Shown: positions 1 to 8,699 of the stretch, piece after piece
Position numbering within the stretch: position 1 is the stretch's first letter
Layout: each line of letters begins with the position of its first letter
Assembly (NCBI GenBank): GCA_002427885.1
Contig: DIZI01000009.1
Span: 62,001 to 126,000 of the forward strand
Source of the DNA: Paludibacter sp. UBA6032
Lineage (GTDB): Bacteria > Bacteroidota > Bacteroidia > Bacteroidales > Paludibacteraceae
Direction: 5' to 3'
Length of the DNA: 64,000 nucleotides
Translations under genes and position numbers: made by a program
Notes under the pieces: model-generated
What the model was told of the DNA's origin: nothing
Seen by the model: the letters and a program-made list of their open reading frames with translations, nothing else
The model's database searches: none

Positions 1-498
1 ATAAATTGTTTCTCCTTCGATGGAAATAATACGTATCCCCAAAGGAGATTCTGAAATGGAACGATGGTAATTTTCTTCCGATTGGAGAAATGTTTTCTCC
101 GTTCGTTTACGATTAATTTCAAGCTCATTTTCGTGCAGGGCTCTTTTAATTGCGGGAACCAGACGCTCAAGTTTGTCCTTGAGCACGTAATCTGTTGCTC
201 CGTTTACCATCGATTCAATAGCGGCATCTTCTCCCATTGTTCCTGTAACAAATAGGAAGGGTGTGTAAGGATAGTTTTCTCTTACCAACTTCAACGCTTC
301 GTTGCCATTATAATCAGGCAGGTGATTATCGGATAATATGATGTCGATCTTTTCAGTTTCCAGGATATTTATAAAATCCTTTTCGTTATCAGCCAAAAAA
401 TATTCATGTGCAATACCTCCACCCTCAATAATTGAGTGGATTAATTCAAAATCTTTTAATGAATCTTCGAGATGTAGAACTTTTATAATATTCTCCAT
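1..498 (-). CDS. Response regulator receiver with start of a PAS domain (partial, runs off left edge)
   Basis: The reading frame opens at ATG 498 and stays open to base 1, so only the first 166 residues are seen. Residues 1-120 form a CheY-like receiver: acidic pocket E11/D12, phosphoacceptor D57 in the stretch ILSDNHLPDYNG, T85, and K107 in YVLKD. A charged helical linker follows, and from about residue 139 the text QSEENYHRSISESPLG looks like the beginning of a PAS domain, so the full protein is probably a receiver-PAS hybrid, perhaps with a kinase or output domain beyond the edge. It is the last visible gene of a minus-strand operon, 37 bp after the second receiver gene. A role in phosphorelay from the neighbouring kinase is inference. 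Confidence 0.85.
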   Translation of the reverse strand, partial: MENIIKVLHLEDSLKDFELIHSIIEGGGIAHEYFLADNEKDFINILETEKIDIILSDNHLPDYNGNEALKLVRENYPYTPFLFVTGTMGEDAAIESMVNGATDYVLKDKLERLVPAIKRALHENELEINRKRTEKTFLQSEENYHRSISESPLGIRIISIEGETIY

Positions 499-535
499 GG
501 TTGTAAGTATAAATCGAACTTTAAATTTAATCTGA

Positions 536-982
536 TTACATAATTGAAGGTGGTAGTTGATTGATAACAGCCCAATATTGTCCCAACGCTTTAATCGCTT
601 CTATAAACTGAACAATATCAACCGGTTTAACCACATAAGAATTAGCCCCAAGCTTGTAACTTTCAACCAGGTCTTTTTCTTCGCCGGATGATGTGACCAT
701 GATAACCGGGATGAACTTAAATTTAGGATCGGTGCGAATGTATTTAAGCACTTCTATTCCATTCATCCGGGGCATTTTTATATCCAACAGTATAACAGCA
801 GGATTGCCGTTTCTATAACCGGCAAATTTGCCGCGTTTATGCAGATAGTCTAATGCCTCTACTCCATCTTCAGCAACAACCACTAAGTTTGCAAGATTTT
901 TTTCAGAAAGGGCAGCGATGGTAAGCTCAACATCTTTGGGACTGTCGTCGACAATCAGGATTGTTTTCAGGTCTGTGTTCAT
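536..982 (-). CDS. Single-domain response regulator (Rcp1/CheY-like)
   Basis: A 148-residue stand-alone receiver with no output domain. The phosphorylation site is complete: D12/D13, phosphoacceptor D67 in LLDIKMPRMNG, T97 in VTSSG and K119 in VVKP. The insertion around the RGKFAGYRNGNPAV stretch and overall length resemble the Rcp1 group of receivers, which are commonly paired with phytochrome-type or PAS-type histidine kinases (family knowledge). It starts 21 bp after the stop of the repeat-rich kinase at 1004-3151 and is followed by a second receiver gene, so all three are probably co-transcribed and this protein is the likely first phosphate acceptor of that kinase. Its output must be through protein-protein contact, since no DNA-binding or enzymatic domain is present. 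Confidence 0.93.
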   Translation of the reverse strand: MNTDLKTILIVDDSPKDVELTIAALSEKNLANLVVVAEDGVEALDYLHKRGKFAGYRNGNPAVILLDIKMPRMNGIEVLKYIRTDPKFKFIPVIMVTSSGEEKDLVESYKLGANSYVVKPVDIVQFIEAIKALGQYWAVINQLPPSIM

Positions 983-1003
983 AACTTGATTTTTTTATAT
1001 TAT

Positions 1004-3151
1004 TTAATTGTTTGGTACACTAAAGAAAAATGTAGCGCCTTTGTCAACTTCACTTTCTGCCCAACATTTTCCGCCATGCCGTACTATGATTCTATTCACA
1101 TTGGCAAGCCCAATCCCGATTCCTTCAAAATCCCTCGCTTTATGCAACCGCTGGAAAACTCCGAATAGTTTATCTGCATATTTCATATCAAATCCGGCAC
1201 CGTTATCCCTGATATAAAATATTGTCTGGTCATTCTCTATTTTAGTTCCAATATCAATTACTGTTTTTTCTTTGTTTCGTGAATATTTCAACGCGTTGGA
1301 GATCAAATTAACCCAAACCTGATTGATTAAGGTTTCGTCACCTATTGCATCCGGAAGTTCAGTTATATTTATTTCAACATTTCTGCCAACTATTTCATCG
1401 CTGAAAGTTTTAATCACATTGGTTACAAGGCTTTTTGAATCGATTTTTGTTCGTTGAAGTTCTGCCCTGCTAAATCTTGAAAAGGTCAATAATGCATCGA
1501 TGAGATTCCCCATTTCAATGTATGACTCTGATATGATGTTCAAATACCGTAATCCTGATTCGTCGAGTTGAGCTGAATTATTTTTAACCAGTAAATCCAC
1601 AAAACCTCCAATATGTCTTAAAGGTGCCCGCAAATCATGAGAGACTGAATAGCTGAATGCTTCGAGTTCTTTATTGGCTGCTTCCTGTTTTTCTTTTTCT
1701 TCATTCTGAAAGACAAGTTCCTTGTTAGCAATGACTAACTCTGCAGCCCGTTTTCCTTTTTCTTTGTTTTGAAAGACAAGTTCTTTGTCAGCAATGATTA
1801 ACTCTTCGGCACGTTTCCCTTTTTCTTCATTTTGAAATTCAAGTTCTTTGTCAGCAATGATTAACTCTGCGGCCCGCTTTTCTTTTTCTTCATTTTGAAA
1901 GACGAGCTCTTTGTTGGCAATGATTAACTCATCTGCCCGCTTTTCTTTTTCCCTATTTTGAAAAGCAAGTTCTTTGTTGGCAATGATCAACTCATCTGCC
2001 CGTTTTTCTTTTTCCTTATTTTGGAAGGCAAATTCTTTATTAGCAATGATTAACTCTTCGGCACGTTTTTCTTTCTCCTCATTTTGAAAGGCTAGCTCTT
2101 TGTTAGCAATGCTTAACTCATCAGCACGTTTTTCTTTTTCCCTGTTTTGAAAGGCAAGTTCCTTGTTCGCAATGATTGATTCCTTAGCCCGTTTCTCTTT
2201 TTCCTCATTTTGAAATTCAAGCTCCTTGTTTGCAATGATTAACTCATCAGCCCGCTTTTCTTTCTCTTTGTTTTGAGAAGCAAGCTTTTTGTTGGCAATA
2301 ATTAGCTCATCTGCCCGTGTTTCTTTCTCGGTATTTTGAAAGGCAAGTTCTTTGTTGGCAATGATTAACTCATCAGCCCGTTTTTCTTTTTCTCTGTTTT
2401 GAAAGGCAAGTTCTTTGTTTGCAACGATTAATTCTGCTGCCCGCTTTTCTTTCTCCTCGTTTTGAAAGGCAAGTTCTTTGTTGGCAATGATTAACTCTGC
2501 GGCTCTTTTTTCTTTCTCCCTGTTTTGAAAGAGAAGCTCTTTGTTGGCAATGATTAACTCATCTGCCCGCTTTTCTTTTTCTTCGTTTTGAAAGGCAAGT
2601 TCTTTGTTAGCAATGATTAACTCGTCTGCCCTTCTTTCTTTCTCTCTGTTTTGAAAGGCAAGTTCTTTGTTGGCTACAATTAACTCATCTGCCCGTTTTT
2701 CTTTCTCTTTGTTTTGAATGGCAAGCTTTTTATTGGCAATAATTAACTCATCTGCCCGTTTTTCTTTCTCTTTGTTTTGAAAGGCAAGTTCTTTATTGGC
2801 AATGATTAACTCATCTGCCCGCCTTTCTTTCTCCCTGTTTTGAAAAACAAGCTCTTTGTTGGCAACTATTAATTCGGCGGCTCGTTTTTCTTTCTCCTCG
2901 TTTTGAAAGGCAAGCTCTTTGTCTGCTATGATAAGCTCTGCAGCACGTTTCTTCTTCTCTTCTTTTTGAAAAGCAAGTTCCTTGTCAGCAATGATTAGTT
3001 CCGCGGCCCGTTTCTTCTTTTCTTCCTTTTGAAAAGCAAGCTCCTTATCAGCGATAATAAGTTCTGCTGTCAGTTTCTCTTTCTCTTCGCTTTGAATGAG
3101 AAGTTCTTTATTGGCAATGATTAACTCATTCGTTTTTTTACTTTTTTCCAT
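1004..3151 (-). CDS. Histidine kinase with 23 tandem 21-residue coiled-coil repeats
   Basis: From ATG 3151 the protein is 715 residues. A TTG 12 bp upstream in frame is possible but less likely. Residues 9-491 are 23 head-to-tail copies of a 21-residue unit of the form ELIIANKELAFQNEEKEKRA, strongly helical and charged, predicted to form one very long coiled coil. The kinase core follows: H-box with phosphoacceptor H505 in SYSVSHDLRAPLR, N-box QVWVNLISNALKYS, G1 DNGAGFDM, G2 GIGIGLA. This is the HisKA/HATPase_c arrangement of phytochrome-like kinases. There is no transmembrane segment, PAS or GAF sensor, so the input is unknown and the kinase is probably cytosolic. Shorter runs of this repeat occur beside PAS kinases in other bacteria (family knowledge); here the repeats make up two thirds of the protein. 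It heads an operon with two receivers. Confidence 0.92.
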   Translation of the reverse strand: MEKSKKTNELIIANKELLIQSEEKEKLTAELIIADKELAFQKEEKKKRAAELIIADKELAFQKEEKKKRAAELIIADKELAFQNEEKEKRAAELIVANKELVFQNREKERRADELIIANKELAFQNKEKEKRADELIIANKKLAIQNKEKEKRADELIVANKELAFQNREKERRADELIIANKELAFQNEEKEKRADELIIANKELLFQNREKEKRAAELIIANKELAFQNEEKEKRAAELIVANKELAFQNREKEKRADELIIANKELAFQNTEKETRADELIIANKKLASQNKEKEKRADELIIANKELEFQNEEKEKRAKESIIANKELAFQNREKEKRADELSIANKELAFQNEEKEKRAEELIIANKEFAFQNKEKEKRADELIIANKELAFQNREKEKRADELIIANKELVFQNEEKEKRAAELIIADKELEFQNEEKGKRAEELIIADKELVFQNKEKGKRAAELVIANKELVFQNEEKEKQEAANKELEAFSYSVSHDLRAPLRHIGGFVDLLVKNNSAQLDESGLRYLNIISESYIEMGNLIDALLTFSRFSRAELQRTKIDSKSLVTNVIKTFSDEIVGRNVEINITELPDAIGDETLINQVWVNLISNALKYSRNKEKTVIDIGTKIENDQTIFYIRDNGAGFDMKYADKLFGVFQRLHKARDFEGIGIGLANVNRIIVRHGGKCWAESEVDKGATFFFSVPNN
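1679..3127 (-). repeat. 23 x 63-bp in-frame tandem repeat within the kinase gene
   Basis: Twenty-three contiguous 63-bp units (1,449 bp) lie within the kinase coding region, each encoding one 21-residue helical unit. Units are close but not identical; middle units have the consensus ANKELAFQN(E/K/R)EKEKRA, while the first few and last few differ more (ADKELAFQKEEKKKRAA, EEKGKRAE). Such an array is a natural substrate for unit gain or loss by slippage or recombination, which would lengthen or shorten the stalk without breaking frame. Confidence 0.95.
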
Positions 3152-3163
3152 AGCATGATTCAA

Positions 3164-3492
3164 TAAAATTAACAGATTTTATTTTCAACTCCGATATCAT
3201 CATACTTTCTAATTCAAAATGTTTTAGAAAATTCGACAGCTGATTATTAAAATACCAGATATACAGCCAAATGAAAATTCTCAATTTGGCGATGAAGATA
3301 CCGTCTTTTTCCTGATAATGTGTTACATAATTCTGAAAATAATTTACATAATTCACATATTATCTTACCGGGAATATGGACCATAAAAAGAGCGTTATCA
3401 GATTGATAACGCTCTATTTTATTCTCCTTTGGAGAACCGGCTTGTTTAGGTAGAACTGAAAACCGAACGGCAAAATGTAAATTATCAGTGAC
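3164..3492. other. Gene-free stretch between kinase and DUF362 genes
   Basis: An AT-rich stretch of 329 bp. It should hold the promoter of the kinase operon, but I find no convincing TAnnTTTG box. It contains the terminator of the DUF362 gene (3389-3415). A 72-codon minus-strand frame starting at a GTG overlaps the kinase start and is not credible as a gene. Confidence 0.6.
3381..3415 (-). terminator. Rho-independent terminator after the DUF362 gene
   Basis: A perfect 12-bp inverted repeat AGAGCGTTATCA / TGATAACGCTCT (3389-3400 and 3404-3415) with a 3-base loop. Read on the minus strand it is followed by TTTTTATGG, a U-rich tail, about 78 bp beyond the stop of the minus-strand DUF362 gene. 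Confidence 0.85.
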
Positions 3493-4638
3493 TTAAAAGA
3501 TCTTTCCCACCTTAATAATCATGGGATCTTTCAGGACGATGGCACTTTCGGGGCACATTTCCTGGCAACAGTAACAGCGGATGCATTTTTTATAATCGTA
3601 CACCGGAGCTTTGGTTTTGTCTCCATTGAGCCAGTTAATGGCTTTACCATCAACAGGACAACTGGAAACACAGGTTCCGCATTGGGTGCATTTTTCTTCT
3701 ATAATTACAGGCTTCGAAACCAGTTGATTATTCAAAAAGGTGTTGACCCTGTTCCTTTTCACTGTTTTTACCGGGGTACGTTCCACGTTGAAATCCATGC
3801 AGATAAAGTCTTTCAAGGCATCACCAACGATTTCAATCTCATCTTCTTTGAAAGTTCCCGCACCCGTTTGACCACCTACCAGTGTAGTGGGAACATACAG
3901 CGGATTCAGGTTAATCATACGGCTGGCAGTAGCATCGAGTGCCACCGGATCGGTAGAGAAAAGCAACACGTTCATTGCACGTGGAGTGCCACCGCGAGGT
4001 CCGTTGCCTTCCATGGCCATGATTCCATCCATAATATACAGGCGTGGTTTAACGAAACTATTCAGATCAACCAGCATGCGGGCAAAGTCAGTGGCATCGG
4101 GCAACTTTACATGAAATTCGCCTTTACGCATTCCCACCACACAACCAAATTGGTTTTTGATAGCTCCTGTAAACCGTTCCAACGCGTGAGTTTTCATTTT
4201 TGGCAGACTGATGAGTCCATCGGCATCGAGTACTCCATTGGCAATATAGAATGATTTATTCTGGTTTCCCTGTTCGAAAAACACTTCACGTCCGTCTTTA
4301 AAATCGGCAAGTTCAAGTTTCAATTCTTCGGCTACGTCAGCAATTCCTGCCTTTTTAGCGGCAGCATGGGGTGCACCGAATCCGGGAGAATCGCCATATT
4401 GTACAATAGCCCCTTGAGCTGCAAACAACCCGGCTACTGCCCGGAATACCGTTGGATGTGTATTCACACACTTTTCGGGAACTTCACCCACCAGCAGGTT
4501 TACTTTCAACAGAATTTTTTCACCCTGCTTTACGAAGGTTTCTGCACCACCCATTAATTCCAATCCACGCGAAACCGCTTTTCTTACCTCTTCCGTGTTG
4601 TACGAACCACACCGGACTAATGCTACTTTACTTTTCAT
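3493..4638 (-). CDS. DUF362 domain protein with C-terminal 2[4Fe-4S] ferredoxin domain
   Basis: A 381-residue cytosolic protein. Residues 1 to about 290 match the DUF362 pattern, with KVALVRCGSYN near the start, KILLKVNLL and GDSPGFGAP, and LPKMKTHALERFTGAIKNQFG in the middle. The last ~80 residues hold two CxxCxxCxxxCP-type clusters (CTQCGTCVSSCP and CIRCYCCQEMCP), so two [4Fe-4S] clusters are expected. DUF362-ferredoxin proteins are common in anaerobes and are presumed electron-transfer or redox-maturation proteins; the reaction is not established. It stands alone with a good promoter (4722-4753), a palindrome in the leader (4675-4700) and a terminator, suggesting a monocistronic regulated unit. 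Confidence 0.9.
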   Translation of the reverse strand: MKSKVALVRCGSYNTEEVRKAVSRGLELMGGAETFVKQGEKILLKVNLLVGEVPEKCVNTHPTVFRAVAGLFAAQGAIVQYGDSPGFGAPHAAAKKAGIADVAEELKLELADFKDGREVFFEQGNQNKSFYIANGVLDADGLISLPKMKTHALERFTGAIKNQFGCVVGMRKGEFHVKLPDATDFARMLVDLNSFVKPRLYIMDGIMAMEGNGPRGGTPRAMNVLLFSTDPVALDATASRMINLNPLYVPTTLVGGQTGAGTFKEDEIEIVGDALKDFICMDFNVERTPVKTVKRNRVNTFLNNQLVSKPVIIEEKCTQCGTCVSSCPVDGKAINWLNGDKTKAPVYDYKKCIRCYCCQEMCPESAIVLKDPMIIKVGKIF

Positions 4639-4674
4639 GTATTGTTTCCTGACTTACAGATGCGTTATTCTTTT

Positions 4675-4700
4675 ATATACCTGTACTTTACCAGGTATAT
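4675..4700. promoter_or_regulatory. Palindrome in the leader of the DUF362 gene
   Basis: A perfect inverted repeat ATATACCTG - 8 bases - CAGGTATAT, centred about 50 bp upstream of the ATG at 4638 and just downstream of the predicted transcription start. It could be an operator for a dimeric repressor or an RNA hairpin in the 5' leader. The arms are 9 bp, more than expected by chance in so short a leader; its function is inferred from position. Confidence 0.5.
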
Positions 4701-4721
4701 GATTCTTTACTAATTTGATTT

Positions 4722-4753
4722 CAAATGTAAACATATTTAATTAATAGTCCAAA
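4722..4753 (-). promoter_or_regulatory. Bacteroidota-type promoter of the DUF362 gene
   Basis: On the minus strand a -33 element TTTG (4750-4753) is followed after 20 bases by a -7 element TACATTTG (4722-4729), fitting the Bacteroidota primary sigma consensus TTTG ... TAnnTTTG. The predicted transcript would start near 4715, leaving a leader of about 75 bases before ATG 4638. Confidence 0.65.
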
Positions 4754-4833
4754 TTATTCTACAGTAATCTATCCGATTGAAAAGCAGACGTATAGTTATG
4801 AATTTAGGTTATCGTGTTCTTTTTGACCTTTTA

Positions 4834-4841
4834 TATTTTTG
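4834..4841 (+). promoter_or_regulatory. Candidate -7 box upstream of the GH5 gene
   Basis: TATTTTTG matches TAnnTTTG and lies 75 bp before the GH5 start codon. No TTTG sits at the usual distance upstream, so only half of the promoter is supported. Confidence 0.35.
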
Positions 4842-4915
4842 TATATAAGGTTTTAGTGTTATTTTTACACACTTCAATGCATTCAAATATACTTTAAATT
4901 GAAACTGAATTTAGT

Positions 4916-7591
4916 ATGAAAAAAATACCGGTTGTATTCCTGCTCTTTCTGTTTATCCATACAGGTACCTTTGCACAGGGTTATTTGCATCGTAGTGGAA
5001 CCACCATTGTGGATGGTACGAACAAAGAGGTTATTCTGCACGGCATTGGCATTGGGGGATGGATGCTGCAGGAGGGTTACATGTTCGGCAATAGTGGTAA
5101 TTACTATACGCAGCATGCTTTGAAAGCAAAATTAGCTGCATTAATCGGAACCGCCGAAACTGAAAAGTTTTATACTAACTGGCGCAATAATTTCGTGCGG
5201 AAGCAGGATATAGATTCAATAGCCGCCTGGGGATTTAATTCCATACGGGTTCCGATGCATTATAACCTGTTCAGGAGATGTTTTGCTGCCGATCCGCAAA
5301 ACGATGAAGGATTCCGGTTGATTGACAGCCTGATTACGTGGGCAACCTTCCGAAACGTGTATGTGATACTTGATATGCATGCTACTCCGGGAGGTCAAGG
5401 CGATGATACCGGTATTGCGGACAGGGATGCTACAAAACCTTATTTGTGGACCAGCACAGCCAATCAGGATACCTTGGTTCAGATCTGGAAAAACATTGCT
5501 GCCCGGTATGCCACCCAACCTTTTATTGGAGGTTATGACTTAATAAACGAAACCAATTATGCACCCATGAAGCCTACCAATCAGCTTCTGCATGATCTAT
5601 TCGTACGAATCACCAATGCCATCCGGTTATCGGATACCAACCATATTATCTATATCGAGGGCAATGACTGGGCCAATAACTTTACCGGTCTGACACCTGC
5701 GTGGGACGAAAACATGGCATACAGTTTCCATAAATACTGGAATGTCAACGATCTAAATTCCATTCAGGGAATGCTCAATTTACGTACTTCTACCAACAGA
5801 CCACTTTGGCTTGGCGAAACGGGTGAGAATGGCAATGCCTGGTTTACGGCTTGTGTAAAACTGGCGGAAGCAAATAAAATAGGATATGCTAACTGGCCCT
5901 ATAAGCCTTATGACCGGATTCAGAGCCCGGTAACCATAAAACCTTTTGCCAACTGGCAGAAAGTGCTTAATTACGTCAATAATGATGCAGTGCTGTCGGC
6001 TGCCGATTGCATTCTGTATCTCAAACAAATGACCGATGGGTTGCTGCTCGAAAACTGCCGGATGAATAAAGATGAGATTGATGCCTGGGCACGTCAGCCT
6101 TTCGACGATACTACAAAACCGTATGCCAAAAATATGGTCCCGGGAATTATCTTTGCAGCAAATTACGATCTGGGAACGCAGGGTATAGCTTATAATGATA
6201 TTGTTTTTCAGACTCTGAGTCAATCGGGAGCAGCATGGAATAACGGGTATGCATACCGTAATGACGGTGTGGATATAGAAGCGTGTAGCGATATTACACC
6301 TTATAATCTGGGTTATGATGTGGGATGGACAGACGATAATGAATGGATGCTCTATACTGTTGAAGTAGCTTCGGCAGGTATTTACGATCTGAGCTTACGT
6401 TGCGCAAACGGTACTACGGTATCGGGCTTTATACATGTAGAAATGGATGGCACGGATGTTTCGGGTACGGTTACTATTCCCGGTACGGGTGGCTGGCAGA
6501 CCTGGAAAGATTTCACAGTGAAAGGTATTACGCTTCCGGCCGGAAAACATACGATGAAGGTTGTTTTCGATAAAGCCGGTTTTAATATCAATGCCCTGAA
6601 ATGGACCACATCGGTTTCACCTGTTGTTATTCGTCCCTTGTCAGCCACTGCAGTTAACGATACAACTATCCGGTTAATGTACAATAAATCCGTGGCAACG
6701 AATGTTGTACCCATTGCATCCGATTTCAATCTCAACTCAACCATCGGTCATCCGGTAAGTAAGGTGGTTTATGACCCGGCGGATGCAAACTCGCTTTTGA
6801 TTTATTCGCAGAACACCATCTTTTATAATGAATCATTGACGGTGGATTATTCAGGTTCAAACCTCCGGTCGACTGATGCAGATGTAGTTCCGGCATTTAC
6901 AACTATGTTTGTTCTCAATAAAATACCTCCCCGGTATCTGATTCCCGGAAAAATTGAATCCGAAAACTACTCTGTCATGTCTGGATTACAGACTGAAACC
7001 TGTACCGATACCGGTGGTGGTCTGGATATAGGGTATACCAATGTTGGTGATTATCTAAAATATCTTGTTTTTGTCCAGACAGCCGGGATCTATGATTTGA
7101 CCTTTCGGATGGCCGGTAATGGTGGTAAAGCAAGCTTATATTATGATGATCCGACTAATACCGCCCTGATAGGCTCTGTTACTTTTACGGCAACCGGTGA
7201 CTGGCAAATCTGGCGGGATTTCAAACTGTCGGCTCCATTGACAACCGGTGCGCATACATTGAAAGTAACTGTTAATGTGGAAGGATTTAATCTGAACTAC
7301 CTGAATTTTGTGCTGAATCCTTCAGCCCTGCATTCACCAATTACTACTGACGGTTTCGGATTGTACCCTAATCCTGCAAATGATGAGTTTACACTTGTTT
7401 ACAACCCCGAAAGCAATTCAGTGAGGATAGATATTCTCAATATACAGGGAAAGATTGTTCTTTCCGACGTATTTACGCATAGTGAACATATCAGCAATAA
7501 ATACAATGCAACCCATCTTCAAAAAGGTATATACCTTGTGAAAATTAAGGATGGTACTAAATTAATGACCCGCAAACTGGTCATAAAATAG
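4916..7591 (+). CDS. Secreted GH5 glycoside hydrolase with two CBM6-like domains and T9SS tail
   Basis: This 891-residue protein has a signal peptide (MKKIPVVFLLFLFIHTGTFA). Residues ~22-370 are a GH5-type (beta/alpha)8 domain: IRVPMHYNLF, YVILDMHATPGGQG, acid/base E212 in YDLINETNY, SFHKYWN, and nucleophile E301 in LGETGEN. About residues 395-560 hold a CBM6/malectin-like module (VDIEACSD, ending GFNINALKW). A short Ig-like segment with alpha/beta spacing follows, then a second CBM6-like module (~680-800; IPGKIESENYSVMSG to EGFNLNYLNF). The C-terminal ~80 residues (GFGLYPNPANDEF to MTRKLVIK) are a T9SS type A sorting domain, so the enzyme is exported and surface-anchored or released. A beta-glucan substrate is likely for this GH5 type but the exact linkage cannot be read from sequence. 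No SusC/SusD pair is adjacent. Confidence 0.93.
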   Translation: MKKIPVVFLLFLFIHTGTFAQGYLHRSGTTIVDGTNKEVILHGIGIGGWMLQEGYMFGNSGNYYTQHALKAKLAALIGTAETEKFYTNWRNNFVRKQDIDSIAAWGFNSIRVPMHYNLFRRCFAADPQNDEGFRLIDSLITWATFRNVYVILDMHATPGGQGDDTGIADRDATKPYLWTSTANQDTLVQIWKNIAARYATQPFIGGYDLINETNYAPMKPTNQLLHDLFVRITNAIRLSDTNHIIYIEGNDWANNFTGLTPAWDENMAYSFHKYWNVNDLNSIQGMLNLRTSTNRPLWLGETGENGNAWFTACVKLAEANKIGYANWPYKPYDRIQSPVTIKPFANWQKVLNYVNNDAVLSAADCILYLKQMTDGLLLENCRMNKDEIDAWARQPFDDTTKPYAKNMVPGIIFAANYDLGTQGIAYNDIVFQTLSQSGAAWNNGYAYRNDGVDIEACSDITPYNLGYDVGWTDDNEWMLYTVEVASAGIYDLSLRCANGTTVSGFIHVEMDGTDVSGTVTIPGTGGWQTWKDFTVKGITLPAGKHTMKVVFDKAGFNINALKWTTSVSPVVIRPLSATAVNDTTIRLMYNKSVATNVVPIASDFNLNSTIGHPVSKVVYDPADANSLLIYSQNTIFYNESLTVDYSGSNLRSTDADVVPAFTTMFVLNKIPPRYLIPGKIESENYSVMSGLQTETCTDTGGGLDIGYTNVGDYLKYLVFVQTAGIYDLTFRMAGNGGKASLYYDDPTNTALIGSVTFTATGDWQIWRDFKLSAPLTTGAHTLKVTVNVEGFNLNYLNFVLNPSALHSPITTDGFGLYPNPANDEFTLVYNPESNSVRIDILNIQGKIVLSDVFTHSEHISNKYNATHLQKGIYLVKIKDGTKLMTRKLVIK

Positions 7592-7610
7592 AATACTCAG
7601 TAGGCATGAA

Positions 7611-7640
7611 AGAGACTGTCTTATAAACAAGACAGTCTCT
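7611..7640 (+). terminator. Terminator hairpin after the GH5 gene
   Basis: A perfect 12-bp inverted repeat AGAGACTGTCTT / AAGACAGTCTCT with a 6-base loop begins 20 bp after the GH5 stop. The following tail is TCGAATATTT, which is only weakly U-rich. It also lies between two convergent genes and may serve the minus-strand lipoprotein gene. Confidence 0.65.
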
Positions 7641-7677
7641 TCGAATATTTAGCATACAAATTGTATGCCTGATCCTA

Positions 7678-8184
7678 TTACTTGCTAACTGCAGCGGTTA
7701 TTTTTGGAATATCATCATTTTTTGGAATAAAAGCAAAGTTCGAAAAATTAACCATCCATCTGTTATCTATTTTTACAAGATGCAAGGTGTTACGTAACAT
7801 GATTGGTTTACTCCAACTGGTCATAAATTGTCGAAGTGCAACAGCTGATTTTCCATTTTTATCAATTATAATTTTCCTTTGTTCAACCTTCATATCAGCA
7901 GAAGAGCTGGTTGTATCAGAAGCCAACATTTTAGTAATAGTTTTAGTGTATTCCGCTTTATCCCATAATTCAGAAGGATCAGTGCCACAAAAAAGTCCAT
8001 CTTCGGTTAAAAAAGATAAAAATGCATTAGCGTCTTTTGATTTAAATGCCGCTCCAATACTATCCAGGGTTTTGTTTACTTCGGCTTTTGTTGTTTCAGG
8101 ATCATACGCAACCGTCTTTGTCTTCATTTGGCATGAAGTGACAACTATCATTGCCACCAGCATTAAATAATAATTTTTTCTCAT
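7678..8184 (-). CDS. Lipoprotein with SnoaL/NTF2-like (DUF4440-type) domain
   Basis: From ATG 8184 this is 168 residues (a TTG two codons upstream is less likely). The N-terminus MRKNYYLMLVAMIVVTSCQ is a lipoprotein signal with lipobox Cys. The remainder has the size and pattern of the NTF2-like/SnoaL fold: an N-terminal helix (TLDSIGAAFKSKDANAFLSFLTEDGLF) followed by strand-rich sequence ending HLVKIDNRWMVNFSNFAFIP. Such stand-alone periplasmic NTF2-like domains are common in Bacteroidota and usually have no known ligand. It is transcribed against the GH5 gene and not clearly in an operon. Confidence 0.75.
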   Translation of the reverse strand: MRKNYYLMLVAMIVVTSCQMKTKTVAYDPETTKAEVNKTLDSIGAAFKSKDANAFLSFLTEDGLFCGTDPSELWDKAEYTKTITKMLASDTTSSSADMKVEQRKIIIDKNGKSAVALRQFMTSWSKPIMLRNTLHLVKIDNRWMVNFSNFAFIPKNDDIPKITAAVSK

Positions 8185-8699
8185 TTTCAATTGTTGTTTT
8201 AATCATTAGTATTATTAAATTTAGTAGGAATAATTATCCGCAATCTGATAATTGAATTCAACAGGGAATTTTATAATATACTCTATCCATGTAGAAACGA
8301 CTACGAATAATGAATGAAAAAATCAAATTTGTTTTGATTTTCATTCTAAAACAACATGTTTTATATAATGTTCACAAACAGTTGAAAATGACAGAATAAT
8401 TAGACCCACAAGTGGCAGATAGGAAGTTCCTTAATACTTGGTTCATGCTCCTAAAGTTATCAGGAAAATACTACAGCAAACTATACAAGCCAATACGAAA
8501 GGAGGAGAATAGTACAGATTGCGTATTTGATCGAAATTGTAAATTAAAACAATACTGTTTGACAAGTTTCTTATCTATATTTGACTGATTTGTAACGTAA
8601 ATATTCCGATACAATCTTTATCTTTGCAGCAGTAATGAATAAAAAACCTGTATAGGTGCATCTGAAGCATTGACTTTAATTGAACTATAAATCAAAAAT
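8185..8699. other. Gene-free stretch before the ricin/LamG glycosidase gene
   Basis: About 515 bp of AT-rich DNA between divergent genes. A -7-like TATCTTTG lies at 8619-8626, 74 bp before the start of the downstream glycosidase. I see no open frame of note, no repeat and no RNA-gene signature in the rest. Confidence 0.6.
8619..8626 (+). promoter_or_regulatory. Candidate -7 box of the 8700 glycosidase gene
   Basis: TATCTTTG fits TAnnTTTG exactly. The nearest upstream TTTG (8589-8592) is 26 bp away, longer than the usual ~20, so the -33 part is uncertain. Confidence 0.45.

Noticed and set aside
1679..3127. CRISPR-like array in the kinase gene
   Set aside because: Repeats are contiguous with no spacers and are translated in frame as helical units.
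3138..3356. 72-codon minus-strand frame overlapping the start of the kinase gene
   Set aside because: It begins at a GTG, overlaps the kinase start in another frame, has no ribosome site or domain, and resembles translated AT-rich DNA.
7682..8170. 162-codon plus-strand frame opposite the lipoprotein gene
   Set aside because: A shadow of the minus-strand lipoprotein gene, which has a signal peptide and a domain.
8185..8699. tRNA or small RNA gene in the gap
   Set aside because: No acceptor/TpsiC pattern, hairpin or terminator seen; nothing beyond a -7 box.
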